Positions 47,454 to 52,656 of a stretch of 52,656 nucleotides of DNA are shown piece after piece (within the stretch, counting starts at the first letter, position 1; the number at the start of each line of letters is the position of its first letter). The notes under the pieces were generated by a model. That model was given only the letters and a program-made list of their open reading frames with translations, ran no database searches and had not been told where the DNA came from. The translations under genes and the position numbers were made by a program. Location: the NCBI GenBank assembly GCA_023475235.1, contig JAMCWG010000135.1:1-52656 (forward strand), given 5' to 3'. Origin of the DNA: Chloroflexota bacterium (lineage in GTDB: Bacteria; Chloroflexota; UBA6077; FW602-bin22; JAMCWG01).

Positions 47454-48097
47454 AGGATGGGTTCTCCCTGGCCGTCGATGGGCGGGCGGCTCTTCGGGCC
47501 GTCCTCTCGGCCTAGATATCGTTCAACCTTCCGGCGGCTGCCGTCCGGCTGGCGCTGCCATTTCCAGGCAAAGAGGTACGGTCCGTGGGGACAGCTCTTG
47601 CAGCGGGGGTTCTTGCACTTCATCCACCGGCGCCGGATGTTCCAACTGGTGTCGAGGGTGAAGGTGCGTTGTGGTTGGGGCTTCTGGGGCTTGGGCGGGG
47701 GTGCCTTCCAGGGTGTGGACTGGTAATCGAATTCGTACACGTCGGCGGCGGGCGGGTCGGTGCTGGGGTTGGTGTCGTCCGAGCGGTCGGGCGTCGGCTC
47801 ACGGGGTTCCTCTGGCGTGCGTCCGGATGGCCGGTTGTGCGGGGATATCGATTCTCCGGATTGCTGGTTTGGGCCTTGTCTTTCCCACCAGTCGGGCCGT
47901 GGGGGCTGTTCTGTCTTTCCCCCTGTCTTTCCCCCCACGGGGTGGCCGTTTGGGGGTTCCTCCTTATATGCGCCGTTGGGCTGGTCTTGTCTTTCCCCCC
48001 GACCTTCCCCCCTTGATAGAGATAACGTTGCATTATATCTACCTGGGGTATGTAGTGATCTGTGACGCTGCAAGGGGCCCGCGGACGGTACGCTCAC
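47450..48097 (-). CDS. Protein with a C-terminal KxGCxxCxxGxxxP-like rRNA/DNA-associated domain; start uncertain
   Basis: 215 residues if it begins at the GTG at 48097, which lies outside the element's right repeat. The true start is probably inside the element because, in an excised circle, an in-frame stop would precede the repeat. Residues 30-120 are low complexity, with GGKT/GERQ repeats encoded by TGTCTTTCCCCC strings on the other strand. The C-terminal 70 residues are ordered: KCKNPRCKSCPHGPYLFAWK and RKVERYLGREDG. A Cys-rich HGPY...W...RY(I/L)G pattern of this sort is found in small uncharacterised proteins of mobile elements. First gene of the five-gene overlapping chain. Confidence 0.45.
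   Translation of the reverse strand: MSVPSAGPLQRHRSLHTPGRYNATLSLSRGEGRGERQDQPNGAYKEEPPNGHPVGGKTGGKTEQPPRPDWWERQGPNQQSGESISPHNRPSGRTPEEPREPTPDRSDDTNPSTDPPAADVYEFDYQSTPWKAPPPKPQKPQPQRTFTLDTSWNIRRRWMKCKNPRCKSCPHGPYLFAWKWQRQPDGSRRKVERYLGREDGPKSRPPIDGQGEPIL
47877..48010. repeat. Cluster of TGTCTTTCCCCC strings
   Basis: TGTCTTTCCC or longer occurs near 47877, 47913, 47925 and 47988, with a related ACCTTCCCCCC at 48002. The same string follows the internal dif-like site at 45334 and occurs in altered form at 45366. These may be accessory protein sites for recombination, iterons, or low-complexity coding sequence of the opposite strand. Confidence 0.4.
48015..48051. repeat. Right junction of the element (attR candidate)
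   Basis: GATAGAGATAA, centre CGTTGCA, then TTATATCTACC. The right arm and following TGGGGT are identical to the left junction. The left arm matches 9 of 11 positions of GGTAGATATAA, and the centre is one base longer. Outer bases GGGGTAT complement ATACCCC at 31340-31346, as expected if both belonged to one chromosomal palindrome before insertion. Confidence 0.6.
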
Positions 48098-48385
48098 CCA
48101 GGTGAGCCCTCACGAATGCCTCACCCGGAGCAGATTCGTTAAGACGGGAATGAACACGCGCATCCAACGCCGTCCCACGACTCCGCCGGCCGGCGACTCT
48201 ACTCACGCAGGACATACAGCCTCCCGCTCACGCCAGGCAGGCCCTGGATGCCTAGGTGATACAGGCGCGAAGGCTATGGGTCTCCAGGTCGGGCAGGCTT
48301 TCGAGCGGCCTGAAGCCCTAGGCGTGGTCAAGGCTCCGGCGCTACGCCCCACCACGCTGGCGGGCCTGCTCTTCTCTGTCAGATA
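48052..48385. other. 334-bp gene-less stretch to the right of the element
   Basis: No convincing gene. An opening on the plus strand from 48102 runs into the antisense of the kinase gene and lacks family character. A short inverted repeat GCTCAC/GTGAGC is at 48092-48107. No tRNA was seen, so the element did not use a tRNA gene as target. Confidence 0.5.
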
Positions 48386-49579
48386 TTATGTCAATAACAG
48401 GCCTCGCGTGCTTTCAGCCGTAGGATCGATGTCATTCTCTGCTATGTCCGCGGCTGCCGGCAGAGCGAAGCCGAACTCGCTGCCCTGGCCGAGAATACTC
48501 TTCGCCCACGCGTGGCCGCCCTGGGCCTCCACCAAATATTTCACCAACGACAGGCCGATGCCGCTGCCGCCGGTGGCGCGATTGCGGGAGGGATCGACGC
48601 GATAGAATCGATCGAAGACATGCCGCAGGTCATCCTCGGAGATACCCGGCCCCTCGTCGCTGACGATGACCGCGATCGTGGGGGAGCCGCCCGCTCGAAC
48701 GGGGCGGGCCTCTATGGCGACGCTCACTTTTCCGCCAGCCTCGGAGTATCGCAGCGCATTATCCAGGAGATTCCGCAGCACTTGCTCGACCCTGCCCGCA
48801 TCGGCTCGCACCAGCGAGCTGCCGGTGAGGAGGTCCTCCACGACGTCGATCGACCGGCTCTTCGCCAGCGGACGCACCGCCTCGACAGTCCGCCGTACGA
48901 CCGCTGTCAAGTCAACGGGCCCCAGCTCGAGGGGTAACTGCCCCGCCTCGGCCAGGGACAGGTCGCGCAGGTCGGTGACCAGACGGGCCAATAACTTGGT
49001 CTCTTCATGGAGCGTTCCCAACCGCTTGGGCGTCGGCTCCACCACGCCGTCCTGCATAGCCTCTATGTTTGCCTGCAGGATGGCCAGCGGCGTGCGCAGC
49101 TCGTGCGCGATGTCGGCCACCAACTGCCCCCGCACCTCTTCGTTCTTCTCCAGGCTGTCGGCCATATGATTGAAGGCTGCGGCCAGCATTTCCAGCTCGT
49201 CGCCGCCTTTTATGTCTACTCTCTCGCTCAGGTCACCGCCCGCAATCCTCCCTGCCGCGGCTGTCAGCCGGCGCAGGGGAGACGTGATCTGCCGGGACAC
49301 CTGCCAGCTAAGGACAGCCGCCACGACGACGGCCGCTGCCCCACCCAGCCACAAGGCGCGGTTGACCCCCGCCAGGAACGCCCGCTCCGGACTACCCATC
49401 ATTGACCACATCATGTCCGTCATCCGGCCGCCCATCATCCCCCGGCCCCCCATGCTTTGGAGGAGGTATCCCTGAAACTCGCGCTCGGTGAACTGATGGA
49501 CCATTATTGCGGCGATGACGAGGCCGACCACCGCAATCAGCGCGGAAGCCAGCATCAGGCGAAATCTAAGGCTGCGCAC
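48386..49579 (-). CDS. Sensor histidine kinase with methionine-rich extracytoplasmic loop
   Basis: The GTG at 49579, with GGAGGTG upstream and a 14-base overlap of the response regulator, gives 397 residues. Two membrane spans (LMLASALIAVVGLVIAAIMV; LGGAAAVVVAAVLSW) flank a short external loop containing SMGGRGMMGGRMTDMMWSMM, very rich in Met. Then come a HAMP domain, HisKA with phospho-acceptor His in IAHELRTPLAIL, and an ATPase with NLLDNALRYS, DEGPGI and GGSGIGLSLV. Met-rich motifs bind Cu(I) or Ag(I) in known proteins, so copper sensing is a reasonable hypothesis. Confidence 0.9.
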   Translation of the reverse strand: MRSLRFRLMLASALIAVVGLVIAAIMVHQFTEREFQGYLLQSMGGRGMMGGRMTDMMWSMMGSPERAFLAGVNRALWLGGAAAVVVAAVLSWQVSRQITSPLRRLTAAAGRIAGGDLSERVDIKGGDELEMLAAAFNHMADSLEKNEEVRGQLVADIAHELRTPLAILQANIEAMQDGVVEPTPKRLGTLHEETKLLARLVTDLRDLSLAEAGQLPLELGPVDLTAVVRRTVEAVRPLAKSRSIDVVEDLLTGSSLVRADAGRVEQVLRNLLDNALRYSEAGGKVSVAIEARPVRAGGSPTIAVIVSDEGPGISEDDLRHVFDRFYRVDPSRNRATGGSGIGLSLVKYLVEAQGGHAWAKSILGQGSEFGFALPAAADIAENDIDPTAESTRGLLLT

Positions 49580-50267
49580 GCGCGGCCACCTCCATTTTGT
49601 AGCCCACTCCCCTGACTGTGCTGATGATATCCTCGCCAGCCTTCCGTCGAATATTCTTAATGTGCGCGTCGATGGTCCGTTCGTAGCCTTCATATGTCTG
49701 GTCTTGTATTATGTCGAGAAGCTGCAGCCGGCTGAAAACGCGGCCGGGCTGCCTGGCCAGGGCGAGGAGAATGCGGAATTCGGTAGGTGTGAGGGATACC
49801 GGTGCCCCGCGCCAACTGACCTCGTGTCGCTCCGGATCGACTACTAAGTCTCCCAGGACGATGCGCTCCGATGGTGCCGCAGCCTCGGGCGCCGTTCGCC
49901 GCAGCACGGCCTTCACCCGCGCCACCAGCTCGCGCGGCGAGAAGGGCTTTGTGACGTAGTCATCGGCCCCCAGCTCCAGCCCCAGGATTTTGTCGATCTC
50001 CTCGTCTCGAGCCGTAAGCATCACGATGGGGACCGCGGACTCCTTACGGATGGCGCGGCACACCTCAAGGCCATCCATCACGGGCAACATCAAGTCCAGA
50101 ATGACCAGATCGGGCCTCTGCTCCTCGAACATCCGCAGGCCCGTTCGGCCATCGCTGGCCACCAGGACCTCGAACCCTTCCCGTTCCAGGTAGAGGTCCA
50201 CGACATCCACGATCTTGGGTTCGTCCTCTATTACAAGTATTCTTCCAGTGCCCATCGCACTATTCAT
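49566..50267 (-). CDS. OmpR/PhoB-family response regulator
   Basis: 233 residues. The receiver domain has the acidic pair EDEPKIVD, phospho-acceptor Asp in LVILDLMLPVMDG, Thr in VPIVMLTARD and Lys in DDYVTKPFSPRELVARV. The C-terminal winged helix contains LTPTEFRILLALARQPGRVF and RTIDAHIKNIRRKAGED. It is transcribed before the kinase and overlaps it, a standard operon. Targets probably include the secreted protein gene just upstream. Confidence 0.94.
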   Translation of the reverse strand: MNSAMGTGRILVIEDEPKIVDVVDLYLEREGFEVLVASDGRTGLRMFEEQRPDLVILDLMLPVMDGLEVCRAIRKESAVPIVMLTARDEEIDKILGLELGADDYVTKPFSPRELVARVKAVLRRTAPEAAAPSERIVLGDLVVDPERHEVSWRGAPVSLTPTEFRILLALARQPGRVFSRLQLLDIIQDQTYEGYERTIDAHIKNIRRKAGEDIISTVRGVGYKMEVAARAQP

Positions 50268-50339
50268 TCTAACACACCAAGAGCGGGGGACAAGCCCCCG
50301 GCCCGTCCCCCGCAGAGTAGGAAAGAGGTCTTGCCCCGT

Positions 50340-50927
50340 CTACCAGGCGTACCTGCCCATCATTCCGCCGCGGCCGGGCCCCCAGCCGTTAGCATCGCTA
50401 TCCGAGCTCCTCCGCCCGCGGGGCCCAGGCCCGGGTCCACCCTGCGGCCCAACGCCGGGACCACCGGCGGGCGCGCCTTTGTACTCCACTACCTGCTTCA
50501 TCCGCTGGGTCATGAAGTTGAGCATATTGTTGAACTGGTCCTGCGTCAGGTAGTTGTACTTGACCGCTACCTGCATCATCTCCTTGGTAGGCTGGAGCAG
50601 ATAATCGATCAGCTTGTCCTCGCCTACGCCCTTGGTGCCGGCGATGTCGGCCAGGCTGCTGCCGGCGTTTTGCTGCGCCGTGATATCGGCGGGTGTCATC
50701 CCGATGAGGTCCCCAATTCGCTTCAGATAGGCCTGTCCGCCCCAGCCGAAGCCCATCATTCCCGGCCCGTAGCCGCCGTGGCACCAGCCGTAGCCCGGTC
50801 CCGGCGTGTTGTCCGCTGCCGCCTCGTCGCCATCATCGGCCCATGCAATTCCGCTGAAGGCGAAAAGCCCCACCCCCAGCGCAGCCAGGAGACCCAGGAC
50901 CGCAAGCACACCTGCTATCTTCTTCAT
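50340..50927 (-). CDS. Secreted Met/Gly/His-rich protein
   Basis: 195 residues from the ATG at 50927, which follows GGAGAAGG. A signal peptide (KKIAGVLAVLGLLAALGVGL, ending near AWA-DD) is clear. The mature protein has a metal-binding-looking segment GYGWCHGGYGPGMMGFGWGG, a helical core (SLADIAGTKGVGEDKLIDYL, LTQDQFNNMLNFMTQRMKQV) similar in style to DUF2680 or other short helical-repeat secreted proteins, and a Gly/Pro/Arg tail ending MMGRYAW. Located 72 bases upstream of the regulator gene on the same strand; a likely partner or target of the Met-rich kinase. Confidence 0.65.
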   Translation of the reverse strand: MKKIAGVLAVLGLLAALGVGLFAFSGIAWADDGDEAAADNTPGPGYGWCHGGYGPGMMGFGWGGQAYLKRIGDLIGMTPADITAQQNAGSSLADIAGTKGVGEDKLIDYLLQPTKEMMQVAVKYNYLTQDQFNNMLNFMTQRMKQVVEYKGAPAGGPGVGPQGGPGPGPRGRRSSDSDANGWGPGRGGMMGRYAW

Positions 50928-51044
50928 CCTTCTCCTTCCTTCGTGGTTCTTCGTGGGCACCGTCGGTGCCTCTTCACAATTGATACTTTAGCAGGGGTTT
51001 GTGAAGAAATGATGAAGGGACAACAGGAGTTCGATGAAGCTTGT

Positions 51045-51707
51045 CTAGGCCCTGGCCTCGATTAGCTTCACGATGCCGGCGAATAGGTCGGTGACCGATA
51101 CTATCTCCAGGCCGGCCCGCTGGACGTTCGTCACTGTCTCTCGATTGATGTTTGCGCCTGTGACGCGGACCATAATCGGATTCAGGGCTTGCATTATGGA
51201 GCGGGCCGGCTGGTGCCGGGACAGGACGTGCTCGAGGAGCAGGACCTGGCCGCCGGGACGGCAGACACGTCGTACCTCGCGAAGCCCCTGCACCGGATCG
51301 GGCACCGAGCAGAAGACGAAGGTAGCCACCACCGTGTCGAAGGATGCATCCGGAAAGGCCAGTGCTTGGGCATCCATCACCTGCAGTTCAACTGCCAGGC
51401 CCAGCGTGGCGGCGCGCCTCCGCGCTCGCTCGACCATCTTAGGGCTGAGGTCGATGCCGGCCGCCTCCCACTGCGGCGAGTAATACGGGAGATTCTTCCC
51501 GGTCCCGACCCCCACTTCAAGGACGCGTGGCCCGGCCACGCGCGACCACAGTAGCGACCGCCATCGGCTGAAGGCAAGTCTCTCCATCGGCGCTTCCGTA
51601 AGGTCGTAGAGGCGCGCCTGGCGGTCGTACCGACGGCGCGTTGCATCGGTCTGTGGTTGGTCAACGGATGGCTGATGCACCGCTATTGTCTGCCGCAAAA
51701 GGGGCAT
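51045..51707 (-). CDS. Class I SAM-dependent methyltransferase (UbiE/Methyltransf_11-like)
   Basis: About 220 residues from the ATG at 51707. Motif I is VLEVGVGTGKNLPYY, motif II GIDLSPKMVERAR, and the post-motifs include DAQALAFPDASFDTVVATFV and EVRRVCRPGGQVLLLEHVLS. The substrate cannot be read; relatives methylate quinones, lipids or phosphatidylethanolamine. A longer in-frame opening to 52037 runs antiparallel-frame through the zinc-ribbon gene and has no family character. The start is uncertain; a GTG at about 51680 is an alternative. Confidence 0.82.
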   Translation of the reverse strand: MPLLRQTIAVHQPSVDQPQTDATRRRYDRQARLYDLTEAPMERLAFSRWRSLLWSRVAGPRVLEVGVGTGKNLPYYSPQWEAAGIDLSPKMVERARRRAATLGLAVELQVMDAQALAFPDASFDTVVATFVFCSVPDPVQGLREVRRVCRPGGQVLLLEHVLSRHQPARSIMQALNPIMVRVTGANINRETVTNVQRAGLEIVSVTDLFAGIVKLIEARA

Positions 51708-52120
51708 ATGCTCCACTGTGGCTGCAGCAAGCGACGGCAGTTGGGGCATACGCTTCGGAGGGGCGAATGGCAGGCGGGACATACAACGAAGTCTTCCTTG
51801 ATTGGCTGCCTGCAATTTGGGCATGCGTCTTGGTCTGGCATGTCTCGCATCAATGCTTCTTCTTCTAGCGACCGGGCGTACACCTCGGACAGCGTTTCTG
51901 GCGGCCTGAGGATGACATAGAGAAGCATGCCAGGCAAATTGAACAGCAACACCAGCACGGTGGCCAGAATCTGCACCAGTATGTCGCTGCTGCGCTTCTG
52001 AATGTCTCGGAAAGTCCAGATCACAAGGCAAAACCATAGAGCAGCCAGATATGCTCCCAGGAGGGTCACCACTATTGGTAGCATAGCGAGCAGCGCACTC
52101 AGGCCGCTAGGCAAGGTCAC
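51683..52120 (-). CDS. Membrane protein with C-terminal double zinc ribbon
   Basis: 145 residues. Two or three hydrophobic segments (LSALLAMLPIVVTLLGAYLA, ILVQILATVLVLLFNLPGML) precede a short cytoplasmic helix and three CxxC knuckle pairs: CPNCRQPI, CPACHSPL, CPNCRRLL and CPFCGRQ. Such DZR tails are common in small membrane proteins of Gram-positive-type and Chloroflexota genomes. Function unknown. The end overlaps the methyltransferase start by about 25 bases. Confidence 0.75.
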   Translation of the reverse strand: MTLPSGLSALLAMLPIVVTLLGAYLAALWFCLVIWTFRDIQKRSSDILVQILATVLVLLFNLPGMLLYVILRPPETLSEVYARSLEEEALMRDMPDQDACPNCRQPIKEDFVVCPACHSPLRSVCPNCRRLLQPQWSICPFCGRQ

Positions 52121-52155
52121 CTTCCACCTCCCAATAACGAGTACCAGACGATGTG

Positions 52156-52656
52156 TCAGTTGGCCATAACGGCGACTGTCACTCCCTCACCGCCCTCCCG
52201 CGGAGCGGCGGTGTGGAATGACTTCACTAATGGACTGGCGGTAAGTCTTTCTCGGACCACCTGGCGCAGCACGCCCGTGCCCTTCCCATGAATGATGCGC
52301 ACCTGCGGCAGTCCAGCCAGATAGGCGTCGTTAAGGTATTGCTCAAGCACTGGCAGAACTTCCTCGACCCGCCAGCCGCGCACCTCGATCTCCGGCGGCA
52401 CGTACCGGTCGGAGCCCGGCAGGGGGATGAAGGGCGATTGGTCAGCCGGGGCGTGGGCTTCTTCTTTCTCGATCTCTCGCACGGGCACGCGCACCCGGAA
52501 GCTTCCCAGTTGCACCTCCACATCGCCGTCCATCGGCTCCGATAGCAGCCTGCCCGACTGGTGCAGAGACTTGATCCGGACGGCATCCCCGGGCTGCAGG
52601 GCGGCAGTCAATCGGCGCGGGCGCGGCGGGGCCAGCCGCGTCTCAAGCACTTCGGG
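52156..52656 (-). CDS. mutS2: MutS2 C-terminal part with Smr domain (5' end outside window)
   Basis: The frame runs off the right edge. It shows the KOW-like region VRIKSLHQSGRLLSEPMDGD, VQLGSFRVRVPVREIE, and a C-terminal Smr nuclease domain with VRGWRVEEVLPVLEQYLNDA and RIIHGKGTGVLRQVVRERL, where HGKG is the catalytic loop. MutS2 rescues collided ribosomes or suppresses recombination depending on the organism. The final VAVMAN lacks the usual GGxGVTVVxL ending only slightly. Confidence 0.88.
   Translation of the reverse strand, partial: PEVLETRLAPPRPRRLTAALQPGDAVRIKSLHQSGRLLSEPMDGDVEVQLGSFRVRVPVREIEKEEAHAPADQSPFIPLPGSDRYVPPEIEVRGWRVEEVLPVLEQYLNDAYLAGLPQVRIIHGKGTGVLRQVVRERLTASPLVKSFHTAAPREGGEGVTVAVMAN

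Larger units (their letters stand above)
31342..48049. mobile_element. Integrated virus-like element (candidate double-jelly-roll provirus)
   Basis: A 16.7-kb segment bounded by 19-bp direct repeats (31363-31381 and 48031-48049). It separates a chromosomal glycosyltransferase from a two-component system. It carries a capsid-like gene block on the minus strand, an amidase with a YvrJ-type membrane peptide, a ParB-like protein, an HU-like protein, several zinc ribbons and a ribbon-helix-helix candidate. Nearly all genes are unlike the flanking metabolism genes. No integrase, terminase, portal, tail or packaging ATPase was recognised. Size, gene content and termini fit a non-tailed provirus, or an element derived from one, that relies on host recombination. 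Boundaries are inferred from the repeats only. Confidence 0.72.

Noticed and set aside
31342-48049. Interpretation as a remnant of an ordinary tailed prophage
   Set aside because: No terminase, portal, protease, head-tail connector or tail genes were seen, and the capsid-like protein does not read as HK97-type. Not fully excluded without structure prediction.
48102-48605. Plus-strand open frame of 167 codons to the right of the element
   Set aside because: Its second half is antisense to the histidine kinase and its first half has no family character or ribosome site.
51707-52037. N-terminal extension of the methyltransferase through the zinc-ribbon gene
   Set aside because: The extension is Arg/His/Pro-rich shadow sequence, and the overlapping zinc-ribbon membrane protein is the better gene there.
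1-52656. CRISPR arrays, tRNA or rRNA genes, insertion sequences
   Set aside because: No regularly spaced repeats, no cloverleaf or rRNA segments, and no transposase motifs were recognised on either strand by eye. A dedicated scan would be needed to exclude small RNAs.

Overview
The window is a high-GC bacterial chromosome segment with a probable provirus inserted in it. The left 15 kb is a long collinear ribosomal-protein run (L2, S19, L22, S3 ... SecY, Adk, Map, IF-1, L36, S13, S11, S4, RpoA, L17, TruA, L13, S9). This gene order, zinc-binding forms of S14, S4, L24 and adenylate kinase, frequent GTG/TTG starts, and the style of the envelope genes suggest a Chloroflexota-like bacterium. That placement is inference; no 16S or tRNA gene is present to test it.

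Layout. 1-15.2 kb: ribosomal/secretion/transcription operon, closed by a hairpin. 15.4-21.1 kb: a tightly packed set of sugar-nucleotide and lipid-linked-sugar genes (two NAD epimerases, a TIM-barrel isomerase-like protein, a CapD-like epimerase, a WecA/MraY-like glycosyl-1-phosphate transferase and, convergently, a WecG/TagA-like glycosyltransferase). 21.1-26.3 kb: MutS, a histidine phosphatase, a NIPSNAP protein and an amidohydrolase. 26.4-31.2 kb: two large polytopic glycosyltransferases with extracytoplasmic C-terminal domains. 31.34-48.05 kb: the inserted element. 48.4-52.6 kb: a two-component system with a methionine-rich sensor loop, a secreted Met/His-rich protein, a methyltransferase, a zinc-ribbon membrane protein and the C-terminal part of MutS2.

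The element (about 16.7 kb) is the most interesting part. Its right-to-left block (42.6 to 34.2 kb) encodes a 381-residue protein that reads like a double-jelly-roll major capsid protein, several small beta-rich structural candidates, a spike-like protein with a compositionally foreign C-terminal half, a zinc amidase lysin next to a YvrJ-type membrane peptide, and a 904-residue repeat protein. No terminase, portal, head protease, tail gene, integrase or recognisable packaging ATPase was found, which argues against an ordinary tailed prophage. Flanking the block are a clan-A glycosidase-like gene with small zinc-ribbon proteins (left), and a PD-(D/E)XK-like nuclease, a ParB-like protein with a fused zinc ribbon, a lipoprotein, a ribbon-helix-helix candidate, and a five-gene operon joined by four-base overlaps that includes an HU/IHF-like protein (right).

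The element lies between 19-bp direct repeats. The left repeat is half of a perfect 40-bp palindrome with dif geometry (11-bp arm ending ATAA, 6-bp centre, 11-bp arm starting TTAT). Joining the outer flanks in silico lengthens the palindrome arms from 18 to 20 bp, as expected if the element inserted into a palindromic dif-like site. This suggests it uses the host Xer recombinase. A third, internal copy of the site (23 of 28 positions identical) lies at 45.3 kb, so two units may be arranged in tandem. The capsid assignment and the Xer mechanism are inferences from sequence reading and need structural prediction and an empty-site comparison.
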